Source: Izhakiella australiensis (GTDB lineage Bacteria > Pseudomonadota > Gammaproteobacteria > Enterobacterales > Enterobacteriaceae). Taken from it: a stretch of DNA of 64,000 nt. The DNA lies in NCBI RefSeq assembly GCF_002006995.1, contig NZ_MRUL01000003.1, forward strand, positions 186,001 through 250,000. The letters run 5' to 3'. The notes beneath the pieces were generated by a model, which had not been told where the DNA came from, did no database searches, and saw only the letters and a program-made list of their open reading frames with translations. Made by a program: the position numbers and the translations under genes. Positions 1 to 8,203 of this stretch are shown piece by piece (the first letter of the stretch is position 1; each line of letters starts with the position of its first letter).

Positions 1-1
1 A

Positions 2-811
2 CAAGTCAGTCAGCTGCTTGCCGACTCACGTATTCAGGGCGCGGCGCTAACCGGCTCTGAACGTGCAGGCAGCGCCGTCGCCGCCCAGGCGGGGAAACAT
101 CTGAAAAAAACCACCCTCGAACTCGGCGGCAATGACGTGTTTGTGGTGCTTGACGATTGCGATCTTGATAAGGCAGTCGCAGCCGGCGCAGGTGCGCGGC
201 TCAGCAACTGCGGTCAGGTGTGTACGGCGGCAAAGCGCTTTTTGGTCCATGAAAAAGTTGCCAGTGAGTTCATTGAAAAATTCGTCCAGGCATTCAATAG
301 CGTACGTATTGGCGATCCGCTGGATGAACAGACCACCCTCGGCCCCCTATCTTCTGCTTCCGCGCGTGACAGACTGGAAAAGCAGGTCGCCCAGGCGCTG
401 GAGCATGGCGCCAGATTAATAACCGGCGGCGCGGCGGTTCAGGGCGTTGGCTGCTTTTATCAGCCAACCATACTGACGGATATCAATCGTGATAACCCGG
501 CATGGTATAGCGAATTTTTTGGTCCGGTAGCCCAGCTGTACATCATCAAAGATGACGATGATGCCGTCGCTATTGCCAATGATTCGCCCTTTGGCCTCGG
601 CGGCGCCATTTTCTCCGGTGATCTCAACCGCGCCCGACGCATGGCGTCACGGATAGAAACGGGAATGGTTTATATCAACTCGGCAAGCGACACCGCCGCA
701 GAGTTACCCTTCGGCGGGGTAAAACGTTCGGGATTTGGCCGCGAGCTGTCCGATCTCGGCATCAAGGAATTTATTAATCAGAAGCTGGTTGTGATCGGCC
801 GCGAAAGCTGA
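2..811 (+). CDS. Aldehyde dehydrogenase, succinate-semialdehyde dehydrogenase (Sad/YneI)-like, 3' part
   Basis: The reading frame is open from the window edge, so the N-terminal part, including much of the NAD(P) fold, is missing; 269 residues are visible. The visible part has the family's TGS nucleotide-binding turn, the ELGG motif with the general-base Glu, and the catalytic Cys in GQVC. Near the C-terminus are FFGPV and PFGGVKRSGFGRE, which belong to the aldehyde dehydrogenase superfamily. By eye it is closest to E. coli Sad (YneI), which oxidises succinate semialdehyde to succinate, but the 'TAAKRF' and tail sequences are only moderately similar and another aldehyde substrate is possible. 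It converges on agp, and a bidirectional terminator separates them. The superfamily is certain; the substrate is inferred. Confidence 0.9.
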   Translation, partial: QVSQLLADSRIQGAALTGSERAGSAVAAQAGKHLKKTTLELGGNDVFVVLDDCDLDKAVAAGAGARLSNCGQVCTAAKRFLVHEKVASEFIEKFVQAFNSVRIGDPLDEQTTLGPLSSASARDRLEKQVAQALEHGARLITGGAAVQGVGCFYQPTILTDINRDNPAWYSEFFGPVAQLYIIKDDDDAVAIANDSPFGLGGAIFSGDLNRARRMASRIETGMVYINSASDTAAELPFGGVKRSGFGRELSDLGIKEFINQKLVVIGRES

Positions 812-820
812 GGCGTAAAA

Positions 821-847
821 AAAACCGTCCCGGTAAGGGACGGTTTT
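821..847. terminator. Bidirectional rho-independent terminator between aldehyde dehydrogenase gene and agp
   Basis: An 11-bp perfect stem (821-831 with 837-847) with loop GGTAA is flanked by A-runs on one side and T-runs on the other. It can therefore end transcription from both convergent genes. Confidence 0.85.
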
Positions 848-874
848 ATCGTAACCACCAGTGCTGACTGCGGC

Positions 875-2599
875 TTATTGCGCTTTAGCGGCAGCCTTAG
901 CGTTGCCGTCTGAGTCGGCTTTCGCATTGTCTGCTTTCTTATCCGCAGCGCCTTTATCCGCATCAGCTTTCGCCGGTTTATCAGCGCCAGCCTTCTCTTG
1001 GGCAGCTTTATCAGCGGCGGCTTTATCCGCAGCGGCCTTCTCCTGAGCAGCCTTATCAGCGGTAGCTTTATCCGCAACGGCTTTCTCCTGAGCAGCCTTA
1101 TCAGCGGCGGCTTTATCCGCAGCGACTTTCTCCTGAGCAGCCTTATCAGCGGCGGCTTTTTCCTGAGCGGCCTTATCTGCTGCGGCTTTATCAGCCGCGG
1201 CTTTTTCTGCCGAAGCCTTAGCCTGGGCAGCCGTATCCTTCGCCTGCTGATCGGCAGCGGCTTTGCCGGTTTCCGCAGCGCTGGTAGCGGGCGTAGCGGC
1301 GACTGGCTCGGCCGCAGGAGGCAGCTGAACCGCCATTGAGGTGTTCTGCAGTGCGCCGTTCAGTACGTTAACGAACTGGTCCCACGGGCAATAACCGTTG
1401 GCATCCGTCTGACATCCCGCCATTTGCAGGGTGACGCGCTGCGGCGGGGTATCCAGACTGAGCGGTACCGCGTTGCGCAGCTGATCGGTGGTTTGATAGA
1501 CGTATTCAACCTTAACCAGATCGCGATTATCTTTGTTGTCGTGCCAGCGCTCGAACACCAGCATCCCACCAATTGGCGTCTCTTCATTCTGCTCTGGTAA
1601 AGAGTAGGGTTTGAAATCAAGCGCCTTTAGTATCGAGCCAATATTGGAATCATGTCCGACCATTAGCGTCACTTTTGGCGCGCTGTTTTTATCCTGGTCC
1701 ACCAGCATGCTGCGGATATAATCGACCAGCGGCGCCGCAACGTTGCGTGCAATTGCCGGCGTACCGAATAAAGTATCCTGATAAGCATTTTTAATCGCCG
1801 ACAGCTCTTTCCACTGCTCCGCGGTTTTTATTTGGCCCCAGGCTACTTTATCCAGCGGCATTCCTTCGTAATATTGCAGGGTGAAGGCATCAACCAGCGC
1901 ATTCGCGGTGCGCAGCGGACCGCTAACGCCCGGCTCCTTGCCGTTATCTGCGCTGAATTTATTCTGTTCGCTGCTGGTGAGGTCGCACTTCTTCTTGCCT
2001 TTGCAGTCCGGCGACGCTTTGTAATCAATGATTTTTTCCAGACGCTGCAGGGCTGGTTTCAGGGCCAGCTTTTTATCAGCTTCGGCCATATCGTTAATAG
2101 CCTGCTGCTGGAAATCTTTGCTGCCGTTGGTGATCACCGGATTAAAGATGGGGTCCATGGTGCCCATTTCATCCTGATGAGAAACCGATACGTCGCAGCC
2201 AGGAAACGCACCGGTGATAAAATACTGCGCCGTCGCCAGCGTGCGCTGCAGGCTGTTAGCATAGGCATATACCGCGTTATCCGCCGGGCACTCACCGGCT
2301 TTGATCAGCCCCTGTTTTGCCAGCCATTCGCGGGTGTAATTGCCCATGTAAACTTCAAGAATCCCGCCTTTAGTGGTTAACTCTCCGCCGGGTACATTCC
2401 ATGACGGCCAGCTTTTTTTCGTCGCCTGTTGCAATACGCTGCCGTTATTCGCTAACGGTGCGCGCAGATTGTGGCGGCTGAGCATGAGAACCTGCTCTAG
2501 CTGATAATCGCCTTCAGCGCCCCAGGCTGTACCGACCGAAAGTGCGGTGCAAACTGACAACGCACACCAACTCATCTTTTTGATCATATGTTTATCCAT
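875..2599 (-). CDS. agp: Periplasmic glucose-1-phosphatase Agp with a long Ala/Lys-rich C-terminal tail
   Basis: Residues 1-416 align with E. coli Agp (413 aa), a periplasmic histidine acid phosphatase that releases phosphate from glucose-1-phosphate. A signal peptide ends near AWGA (residue 28). The phosphate-binding RHN-R-AP motif is at residues 42-48, with nucleophile His43, and the proton-donor HD pair is at 316-317. The protein is 574 aa, about 160 longer than the family norm. The extra part (417-574) is a Pro/Ala linker, then 15 consecutive pentapeptides of the type AAADK or AAQEK (residues 467-541), then a Lys/Asp/Ala end. This resembles the helical domain II of TolA. The start is the first of two ATGs; the upstream AGGA lies rather far away, so Met5 is an alternative. 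Confidence 0.95.
   Translation of the reverse strand: MDKHMIKKMSWCALSVCTALSVGTAWGAEGDYQLEQVLMLSRHNLRAPLANNGSVLQQATKKSWPSWNVPGGELTTKGGILEVYMGNYTREWLAKQGLIKAGECPADNAVYAYANSLQRTLATAQYFITGAFPGCDVSVSHQDEMGTMDPIFNPVITNGSKDFQQQAINDMAEADKKLALKPALQRLEKIIDYKASPDCKGKKKCDLTSSEQNKFSADNGKEPGVSGPLRTANALVDAFTLQYYEGMPLDKVAWGQIKTAEQWKELSAIKNAYQDTLFGTPAIARNVAAPLVDYIRSMLVDQDKNSAPKVTLMVGHDSNIGSILKALDFKPYSLPEQNEETPIGGMLVFERWHDNKDNRDLVKVEYVYQTTDQLRNAVPLSLDTPPQRVTLQMAGCQTDANGYCPWDQFVNVLNGALQNTSMAVQLPPAAEPVAATPATSAAETGKAAADQQAKDTAAQAKASAEKAAADKAAADKAAQEKAAADKAAQEKVAADKAAADKAAQEKAVADKATADKAAQEKAAADKAAADKAAQEKAGADKPAKADADKGAADKKADNAKADSDGNAKAAAKAQ
977..1201 (-). repeat. 15-bp tandem coding repeat in agp ([10 protein letters not shown] pentapeptides)
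   Basis: There are fifteen head-to-tail copies of a 15-bp unit. They encode Ala-Ala-(Ala/Gln)-(Asp/Glu)-Lys, with a partial higher-order pattern of two AAADK-type units followed by one AAQEK. The copies are nearly identical in DNA, so copy number could change by slippage or recombination in multiples of 15 bp without breaking the frame. Confidence 0.9.
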
Positions 2600-2892
2600 T
2601 GTTTTGACGGTAACATCCTGACTGGCTTAGCCGGATGATGCCAGCTTCGCGCGAACCCCGAATATCGCTACCCTCAATATTATCCAGAGTGAAACAACCA
2701 GGTGTTTTAAAGCGTTACAAGTATGGAGAATATAGCAGACTCTCCTGCTCAGGGTTTAGTCCCCTGGCGACGTTGAAAAGCAACAGAATGTTATTCTTAG
2801 CGCGCAAAGCACCAGCATTAAAACAACAAGTAGACAATAATGCCAAAATAATGACTTTCAAACAGTGAAAAAATGGATAAATTACAGAATCG

Positions 2893-3219
2893 TCAGTGAA
2901 TCCCGAAATATCTTAAAGTTGCCGTTACCGCAGCAGCGGCAATGACAACCACGATCAGCGACTGACGCGCTAAGGCCAGTAATAATCCGGCGACCACGCC
3001 GGCAACCCGGGCTCCACCAGCAAAATGATCGTCCTGCTGGAACGTCGCAATAACAGCAACGGTCACCAACAGGATAGTCGCAGCATCATTCAGCAGCTGG
3101 CGGCTGCTCTCGCCCAGCCCGAGGCGATGACCTAATACCACCCCCGTCAGACGAATTAAGTAGGTGCCCACCGCCAACGCCACAATACCGCCAGCTATCC
3201 ACCAGGGATGTTCCATCAT
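2893..3219 (-). CDS. AzlD-family branched-chain amino acid exporter small subunit
   Basis: This is a 108-aa very hydrophobic protein with about four predicted membrane segments, typical of AzlD (YgaH in E. coli, 111 aa). AzlD proteins pair with AzlC to export branched-chain amino acids and related compounds across the inner membrane. The start overlaps the azlC stop (ATGA), so the two are translationally coupled. Sequence identity to E. coli YgaH looks low by eye, so orthology is not claimed. The substrate is unknown here. Confidence 0.8.
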   Translation of the reverse strand: MMEHPWWIAGGIVALAVGTYLIRLTGVVLGHRLGLGESSRQLLNDAATILLVTVAVIATFQQDDHFAGGARVAGVVAGLLLALARQSLIVVVIAAAAVTATLRYFGIH

Positions 3220-3875
3220 GTTTTTTTCTTCCTTATCAGTAAACCGCTCAGCGCGCTGAGAATCGGTAATCCGACCGGTAAAAAGGGCGAAACTATCAGT
3301 GCAGTGGTGACACCGGCGAGCGTTGAAACCAATGTCTGGCGATTTTTCAGCGCCTCCAGCGTTAGCGCCAGCAAAATTGCCGGGAATACGGCGTCCAGGC
3401 CGATGGAGGCCGGGTCAGGAATTATCTGGCCGATAACGCCGCCCAGAATGACGCTGAGTGGCCAGATGAGAAAAATCCCCATGCCGCATAGCCAGAATGC
3501 GGCCCGCGCTTTACGCGGTGACTTTTGCGCCAGCCCTACCACGACGCTCTCATCGTTCATGATGTGATAACCAAGAAAACGCGTTGGCGTACGCCCGATA
3601 AGATCCTTCACCGCCATGCCAAAGGGTAAATGACGCGCATTAACCAGCAGACCCGCAACCACCGCTGCGGTAATGCTGCCGCCTCCGCCGACGATGGTAA
3701 CGAAAAGAAATTCCGATGCCCCCGCCAGCACTAAAAGTGACAGCGCTGCAGCTACCCACAATGGAAAACCATAGCTGATAGCGGTTGAACCATAGGACAG
3801 GCCAAAAATACCATCGGCAAGACAGATTAAAAGGATGGATTTCAGCAGCTTTTTATTGATATAACGCAGACGCAT
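3216..3875 (-). CDS. AzlC-family exporter large subunit
   Basis: This is an integral membrane protein of about 220 aa with the AzlC (YgaZ) fold signature: ADGIFGLSYG near the N-terminus, then NARHLPFGMA and YHIMNDESVVV. The Asn-Ala-Arg-His and Asp-Glu residues are characteristic of the family. In YgaZ-YgaH this subunit with AzlD exports L-valine. The ATG at 3875 is used here, but AGG abuts it directly; in-frame GTG codons at 3884 and 3887 give alternatives four residues longer at most. The gene is divergent from an XRE-cupin regulator that probably controls it. Confidence 0.88.
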   Translation of the reverse strand: MRLRYINKKLLKSILLICLADGIFGLSYGSTAISYGFPLWVAAALSLLVLAGASEFLFVTIVGGGGSITAAVVAGLLVNARHLPFGMAVKDLIGRTPTRFLGYHIMNDESVVVGLAQKSPRKARAAFWLCGMGIFLIWPLSVILGGVIGQIIPDPASIGLDAVFPAILLALTLEALKNRQTLVSTLAGVTTALIVSPFLPVGLPILSALSGLLIRKKKT

Positions 3876-3903
3876 CCTGAACACCACAACATAAAAAACG
3901 ATC

Positions 3904-3919
3904 GTTCGTTATAATGAAC
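3904..3919. promoter_or_regulatory. Imperfect 16-bp palindrome in the azlC/regulator divergent region (candidate operator)
   Basis: The motif GTTCGTTATAATGAAC is a dyad with seven of eight pairs matching. It sits in the short gap between the two divergent genes. It contains TATAAT-like bases, so a bound regulator would cover a promoter. XRE-cupin regulators usually control the adjacent gene; binding here is inferred. Confidence 0.5.
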
Positions 3920-3968
3920 ACTACCGATTCAGTTTTCAATGCATCCATACCATTTTGTTGGAAATAAT

Positions 3969-4517
3969 ATGAACACACCCATTGCGATGATTGCCCATAG
4001 CCTGGTCAGAGAACGCCAGCGTAAAGGTCTCAGTCAGGGCGAGCTGGCTCGGCAGGCCGGCGTGGCAAAATCCACCTTATCCCAGCTGGAAGCGGGAAAT
4101 GGTAATCCCAGCATTGAAACCCTGTGGTCGCTTTGCGTCGCGTTAGATATCCCTTTCGCCAACCTGATGATGGAACCGCAAATAACAACCCGCCTCGTAC
4201 GCCGGGGAGAAGGCCTGACGGTGGCCGCCGAGCAGGCGGACTATCAGGCTATCCTGCTGGCAACCTGCCCGCCGGGCGCTCGCCGCGATATCTATCAGGT
4301 GGAGAGTCAGCCAGGTAACGGTCGCTGTTCGCTGCCTCACCTGCCAGGAACCGTGGAGCATATCATTATCACCCATGGTCGGGCGCTGGTTGGTCTGAGC
4401 GATCGGCCGGTCGAATTAAACGTTGGCGACTATTTGTGTTACCCCGCTGACCACGCGCATATTTTCCGTGCGCTGGAGGCGGATACAAGGGCGGTAATGA
4501 TTATTGAACATGTGTGA
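3969..4517 (+). CDS. XRE-type HTH regulator with C-terminal cupin domain (SutR/YdcN family)
   Basis: The protein is 182 aa. Residues about 8-65 form an XRE helix-turn-helix (LSQGELARQAGVAKSTLSQLE, then NPSIETLWSLC). Residues about 75-182 form a small-molecule-binding cupin (HIIITHGRALVGL, then VGDYLCYPADHAHIF). The architecture matches E. coli SutR (YdcN), though sequence identity is moderate. The ATG at 3969 has GGAA five bases upstream; an upstream in-frame ATG at 3939 would add ten residues but has no ribosome site. Its position, divergent from azlCD, suggests it senses the exported metabolite and controls the exporter. The ligand is unknown. Confidence 0.9.
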   Translation: MNTPIAMIAHSLVRERQRKGLSQGELARQAGVAKSTLSQLEAGNGNPSIETLWSLCVALDIPFANLMMEPQITTRLVRRGEGLTVAAEQADYQAILLATCPPGARRDIYQVESQPGNGRCSLPHLPGTVEHIIITHGRALVGLSDRPVELNVGDYLCYPADHAHIFRALEADTRAVMIIEHV

Positions 4518-4561
4518 AGTGGAATATCTCAGGCGTTTATCCGGCCGGGGATGGCGCTGAA

Positions 4562-4870
4562 TTAGCTGACGTTTGGAGTCGTAATGCCGTAGTCAAAGAT
4601 TTGCTCAGGATACGCATTTTCTTCCGTAGCTTGCGGATGGGCCAGTCTACATAAGACGTCAAAAACATCTGCCGTGGGTAAATTAAACATTTCAATATTT
4701 GCAGAATGCGAAAATAACACGCAGTTATTATCAACAATATCATAACGTTCTGAAAATAATGTAGATAATCTGATTCCATCCGGATAGGCGTTGGCATTGA
4801 CGATGAAACTAAATAAACCCGTTTTGGAAAAGTTACGCCACTGTGGAATATGCTTGATGCTATAAAAAAA
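4562..4870 (-). other. Gene-poor stretch with an orphan protein-like open frame downstream of the tRNA-Ser pair
   Basis: On the minus strand the frame stays open for about 100 codons after the tRNA terminator. The translation has ordinary protein composition (for example RLSTLFSERYDIVDNNCVLF). The only Met codon early in the frame lies inside the tRNA terminator stem and no ribosome site is visible. The DNA looks more A+T-rich than its neighbours. I do not recognise the sequence. It could be the 3' remnant of a gene brought in next to the tRNA, or a chance open frame. The rest of 4518-4905 shows nothing I can name. Confidence 0.3.
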
Positions 4871-4897
4871 CCCCATGCTGCATAACACAGCATGGGG
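4864..4897 (-). terminator. Terminator of first tRNA-Ser gene
   Basis: A 10-bp stem CCCCATGCTG/CAGCATGGGG is followed, on the minus strand, by a run of seven T. It begins just beyond the mature 3' CCA of the tRNA. Confidence 0.9.
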
Positions 4898-4905
4898 TTG
4901 ATATC

Positions 4906-4993
<88 letters not shown>

Positions 4994-5028
4994 GCATATC
5001 ATCGTGTATTCACTGATGATGGCGCGGG

Positions 5029-5057
5029 AGTATACTCAGGCGGATGGCCTTTGCCAA
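5029..5057 (-). promoter_or_regulatory. Sigma-70 promoter of tRNA-Ser copy 1
   Basis: On the minus strand TTGGCA and TATACT are separated by exactly 17 bp. They are followed by a G+C-rich discriminator, which is typical of stable-RNA promoters under stringent control. Confidence 0.8.
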
Positions 5058-5145
5058 TCTCTTTTTATGCAACCGCCGGCTGATTGCATAATGCTTAACC
5101 GCCCTGCCGATCGTCGCCTGCCGTTCAGCCCTGTTCCGCACAAAG

Positions 5146-5175
5146 AAAAACCCCATGCTGCAAAGCAGCATGGGG
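5146..5175 (-). terminator. Terminator of second tRNA-Ser gene
   Basis: The stem CCCCATGCTG/CAGCATGGGG is the same as that of copy 1, with a shorter loop, and is followed by a run of five T on the minus strand. The near identity of the two terminators indicates that the duplication included the 3' flank. Confidence 0.88.
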
Positions 5176-5183
5176 TTCGTGTC

Positions 5184-5271
<88 letters not shown>

Positions 5272-5283
5272 GTAATGAGGCGA

Positions 5284-5312
5284 ACTATAAACATCCCCTG
5301 AAAATATGTAAA
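5284..5312 (-). promoter_or_regulatory. Sigma-70 promoter of tRNA-Ser copy 2
   Basis: On the minus strand TTTACA and TATAGT are separated by 17 bp, ending about 12 bases before the mature tRNA. The sequence differs from the copy 1 promoter. Confidence 0.8.
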
Positions 5313-5405
5313 GGTGGTTTTGCTTCAGTTGCCTGAAAAACAGGCGATTACATACCGTTTGCATTTATTATCGCCAGTTTGCTCACAGTTCACGCGCCTG
5401 GCGGC

Positions 5406-5431
5406 GTAAACTACGGGTAAAGAAGGGTAAA
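5406..5431 (+). promoter_or_regulatory. Triple CpxR half-site upstream of yccA
   Basis: Three GTAAA motifs stand at 5406, 5417 and 5427, with spacers of 6 and 5 bp. The CpxR consensus is GTAAA-N5-GTAAA. E. coli yccA is a Cpx-envelope-stress gene, so activation of yccA by CpxR is likely. The site lies about 70-95 bp before the yccA start. Confidence 0.75.
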
Positions 5432-5499
5432 ACGGCTTCCCCTGTTGACTGTGACTTCATATTCTTGTCTCAGTTTTGTGACTCTAAGTGAGGCATTTT

Positions 5500-6156
5500 A
5501 TGGATCGCATCATTACCTCTTCGCGCAGTCGGTCGCTGCTCAGCACCCACAGGGTACTGCGCAATACCTACTTTTTACTCGGACTCACGCTGGCGTTTTC
5601 TGCGGTTACCGCCACAGCCAGCACCGTTTTTGCTCTGCCTGCACCGGGTCTTATTCTGATGCTGGTTGGGTTTTACGGTCTGATGTTTCTTACTTACCGG
5701 CTGGCCGATCGTCCGGCAGGTATTCTGGCGGCCTTTGCATTCACCGGCTTCCTTGGTTACTGCCTTGGTCCGATCCTCAATAGCTTTCTGATGGCGGGCA
5801 TGGGCGACGTTATCGCTCTGGCATTAGGCGGCACGGCACTGGTCTTCTTCTGCTGCTCAGCCTATGTGCTGACCACGCGCAAAGATATGTCGTTCCTGTC
5901 AGGTATGCTGCTGGCTGGCTTTGTGGTGCTGCTGCTGGCGGTTATCGCTAATCTGTTTTTAAACTTACCGGGCCTACAGCTGGCTATCAGCGTAATGTTC
6001 GTACTGTTTTCCTCCGCCGCGATCCTGTGGGAAACCAGCAACATTATTCAGGGCGGTGAAACCAACTACATTCGCGCTACCGTCAGCCTGTACGTCTCCA
6101 TTTATAACATCTTCATCAGCCTGCTGAGCATTCTTGGCTTTACCCGCAGCAACTGA
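5500..6156 (+). CDS. yccA: FtsH protease modulator YccA (BAX inhibitor-1 family)
   Basis: This is an inner-membrane protein of 218 aa (219 in E. coli) with seven predicted membrane helices. E. coli YccA is a substrate and modulator of the FtsH protease, acts when the SecY translocon is jammed, and belongs to the BI-1/TMBIM family. Conserved family blocks are [13 protein letters not shown] near the N-terminus, [12 protein letters not shown] in the middle and the C-terminal [16 protein letters not shown]. The ATG at 5500 is preceded by GAGG at a spacing of six and matches the E. coli start; the GTG at 5488 is rejected. CpxR half-sites upstream suggest envelope-stress control. Confidence 0.96.
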   Translation: MDRIITSSRSRSLLSTHRVLRNTYFLLGLTLAFSAVTATASTVFALPAPGLILMLVGFYGLMFLTYRLADRPAGILAAFAFTGFLGYCLGPILNSFLMAGMGDVIALALGGTALVFFCCSAYVLTTRKDMSFLSGMLLAGFVVLLLAVIANLFLNLPGLQLAISVMFVLFSSAAILWETSNIIQGGETNYIRATVSLYVSIYNIFISLLSILGFTRSN

Positions 6157-6176
6157 TGTCTTGCCGCTAAGCGTTT

Positions 6177-6203
6177 AATAAAGCCCCTGATGGGGCTTTA
6201 TTT
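6177..6203 (+). terminator. Terminator after yccA
   Basis: An 11-bp stem (6177-6187 with 6192-6202) with loop TGAT contains GCCCC/GGGGC and is followed by T residues. Confidence 0.88.
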
Positions 6204-6258
6204 TTGCGCTCAGAAAAATTTGTTACACTGCGCGCCTGAATGCATGTGAGGCTATACC

Positions 6259-6585
6259 GTGATATCTGCAGGAAAAGAGATTGCCCGTGACGCTAACGGC
6301 TACCTGAAATCCGTTGATGACTGGACGCCGCAGCTGGCTGAAATGCTGGCGGATGAAGAACAAATCGTACTTAGCGAGGCACACTGGGAAGTGGTCAACT
6401 TTGTGCGGGCATTTTACCTTGAATTCAACACCTCCCCCGCGATCCGCATGCTGGTAAAAGCGATGGCGCAAAAATATGGAGAAGAGAAAGGTAACAGCCG
6501 CTATCTGTTTCGTTTGTTTCCTCAGGGACCGGCTAAGCAGGCAACAAAAATCGCTGGCCTGCCTAAGCCAGTTAAGTGTCTCTGA
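6259..6585 (+). CDS. tusE: Sulfur carrier/transfer protein TusE (DsrC family)
   Basis: The protein is 108 aa (109 in E. coli). TusE takes persulfide sulfur from the TusBCD complex and delivers it to MnmA for 2-thiolation of tRNA wobble uridine in the cytoplasm. The family C-terminal block is intact: [29 protein letters not shown], with the sulfur-carrying Cys as the penultimate residue. Translation starts at GTG, since an in-frame stop lies just upstream and no ATG is available; GTGAGG is well placed as a ribosome site. The stop is three bases from that of the convergent yccX. Confidence 0.96.
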   Translation: MISAGKEIARDANGYLKSVDDWTPQLAEMLADEEQIVLSEAHWEVVNFVRAFYLEFNTSPAIRMLVKAMAQKYGEEKGNSRYLFRLFPQGPAKQATKIAGLPKPVKCL

Positions 6586-6588
6586 CGC

Positions 6589-6867
6589 TTAATTAGTGGT
6601 AAAGCGATCGGGCTCCTGCTGGGGCTGATGAGGTTCGGTCAAGACCCGTTCGACTTTTGCGCTACGCGGTCCGCCGGCTTTCAGCCAGTTAATCAAACTA
6701 TCCACCTGCTCCGGGTCCCCCCAGGCCAGCACCTCAACAGAGCCGTCATCCAGATTGCGGGCATGGCCGCTCAGGCCAAGTTCGCGCGCTTGTTGCTGTG
6801 TGCTGTAGCGAAACCCAACGCCCTGCACCCTACCGTGGACCCAGGCCAGTACGCCTTTTTTCGTCAT
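6589..6867 (-). CDS. yccX: Acylphosphatase YccX
   Basis: The product is 92 aa, equal to E. coli YccX. Acylphosphatases hydrolyse carboxyl-phosphate bonds, such as those in 1,3-bisphosphoglycerate or acetyl phosphate. The signature [10 protein letters not shown] carries the phosphate-binding Arg, and the catalytic Asn is in [17 protein letters not shown] follows near the C-terminus. Two adjacent ATGs follow AGGAGG; the second (6867) has the better spacing and gives the family length. It is divergent from rlmI and convergent with tusE. Confidence 0.95.
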   Translation of the reverse strand: MTKKGVLAWVHGRVQGVGFRYSTQQQARELGLSGHARNLDDGSVEVLAWGDPEQVDSLINWLKAGGPRSAKVERVLTEPHQPQQEPDRFTTN

Positions 6868-6952
6868 CATTACCTCCTGAATGCGGATTCGTTGCTTTTT
6901 AACCGCATCACACCGACAATACGGCCTGTTTTTCTGAAAATAAGCATAGCAA

Positions 6953-8143
6953 ATGTCAGCGCGATTAATTCTTGCCAAAGGACGCGAAAAGTCCTTACTC
7001 CGTCGTCATCCGTGGATTTTTTCCGGTGCCGTTTCCCGCATGGAAGGAAAAGCCAGCGCCGGAGAAACCATCGATATCTGCGACAGCCAGGGCAACTGGC
7101 TGGCCAGAGGGGCGTTTTCTCCGCAGTCGCAAATCCGGGCCCGCATCTGGAGTTGGAACGCCGACGAGTCAATCGATAGCGATTTTTTTGTCCATCGTCT
7201 GCAGCAAGCGCAGAAGCTGCGCGAGTGGCTAGCGCTACGCGATGGCCTGGACAGCTATCGACTGATTGCCGGAGAATCCGACGGTCTGCCGGGCATTACT
7301 ATCGATCGTTTTGGTCACTTTCTGGTATTGCAATTGCTTTCCGCCGGGGCTGAATACCAACGCCCTGCCCTGATTGCCGCGCTGCAACAGTGCTATCCTG
7401 AACTGTCTGTTTACGATCGCTCGGACGTCAGCGTACGTAAGAAGGAAGGATTAGCGCTCAGCCAGGGGCCGGTCTGCGGCGAGCTTCCTCCCGCACTACT
7501 AACCATCACTGAGCACGGAATGAAGCTACTGGTTGATATCCAGGGTGGGCACAAGACCGGTTATTATCTCGATCAACGCGATAGCCGCCTGGCAACCCGT
7601 CGTTATTCGGCGGGTAAGCGCGTACTGAACTGTTTTTCCTATACCGGCGGCTTTGCCGTTTCGGCATTACTTGGCGGCTGTGAATCAGTGGTCAGCGTCG
7701 ATACCTCACAACCCGCACTGGATATCGCGCGCCAAAATGTCGAGCTTAACGGGCTGGATACAGATAAAGCGCAGTTTATTCGCGACGACGTATTTAAGCT
7801 GCTGAGAACCTGGCGCGATCGGAATGAAAAATTCGATCTTATTGTGCTGGATCCGCCGAAGTTCGTCGAAAATAAAAACCAGCTGGCGGGTGCCTGCCGG
7901 GGTTATAAAGATATCAATATGCTGGCAATGCAGCTGCTTAATCCCGGCGGGACGCTATTAACCTTTTCCTGCTCAGGGCTGATGCCGACCGACCTGTTCC
8001 AGAAAATTATCGCTGATGCAGCCTTAGATGCGCATCGTGATGTACAATTTATAGAGCAATTCCGTCAGGCAGCCGACCATCCGGTGATCGCCAGCTATCC
8101 TGAAGGCCTTTATCTCAAAGGATTTGCCTGTCGGGTCCTGTGA
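6953..8143 (+). CDS. rlmI: 23S rRNA m5C1962 methyltransferase RlmI
   Basis: At 396 aa it has the same length as E. coli RlmI. The enzyme methylates C1962 of 23S rRNA using S-adenosylmethionine. An N-terminal PUA RNA-binding domain (about 1-85) begins with [19 protein letters not shown] middle domain and a C-terminal Rossmann methyltransferase follow, with the SAM-binding stretch [15 protein letters not shown] and the LDPPKF motif; the Cys in FSCSG completes the site. No strong ribosome site precedes the ATG, but the start agrees with the E. coli protein. A sigma-32-type promoter begins at the stop codon and serves hspQ. Confidence 0.97.
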   Translation: MSARLILAKGREKSLLRRHPWIFSGAVSRMEGKASAGETIDICDSQGNWLARGAFSPQSQIRARIWSWNADESIDSDFFVHRLQQAQKLREWLALRDGLDSYRLIAGESDGLPGITIDRFGHFLVLQLLSAGAEYQRPALIAALQQCYPELSVYDRSDVSVRKKEGLALSQGPVCGELPPALLTITEHGMKLLVDIQGGHKTGYYLDQRDSRLATRRYSAGKRVLNCFSYTGGFAVSALLGGCESVVSVDTSQPALDIARQNVELNGLDTDKAQFIRDDVFKLLRTWRDRNEKFDLIVLDPPKFVENKNQLAGACRGYKDINMLAMQLLNPGGTLLTFSCSGLMPTDLFQKIIADAALDAHRDVQFIEQFRQAADHPVIASYPEGLYLKGFACRVL

Positions 8144-8172
8144 CTTGAAAAGCATTGCCCTGCCCTCATATA
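8144..8172 (+). promoter_or_regulatory. Sigma-32 heat-shock promoter of hspQ
   Basis: CTTGAAA (8144-8150) and CCTCATATA (8164-8172) are separated by 13 bp. The sigma-32 consensus is CTTGAAA, 13-14 bp, CCCCATNTA, so only one base of the -10 box differs. E. coli hspQ is a heat-shock gene. Confidence 0.75.
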
Positions 8173-8187
8173 AGCGTCAGGGCAATG
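8153..8187 (+). other. Perfect 10-bp inverted repeat between rlmI and hspQ
   Basis: CATTGCCCTG at 8153-8162 pairs with CAGGGCAATG at 8178-8187. No T-run follows, so it is not a standard terminator. The left arm lies in the sigma-32 spacer and the right arm close to the hspQ transcript start. Confidence 0.6.
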
Positions 8188-8203
8188 TTGAGGGGAGGTC
8201 ATG

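Noticed and set aside
998-1339. Open frames on the plus strand and in other frames over the agp tail
   Set aside because: They are shadows of the 15-bp repeat, which keeps several frames open. The peptides are low-complexity and have no ribosome site.
2635-2868. 77-codon plus-strand frame between agp and azlD
   Set aside because: There is no ribosome site, no recognisable similarity and no conserved pattern. It is treated as non-coding.
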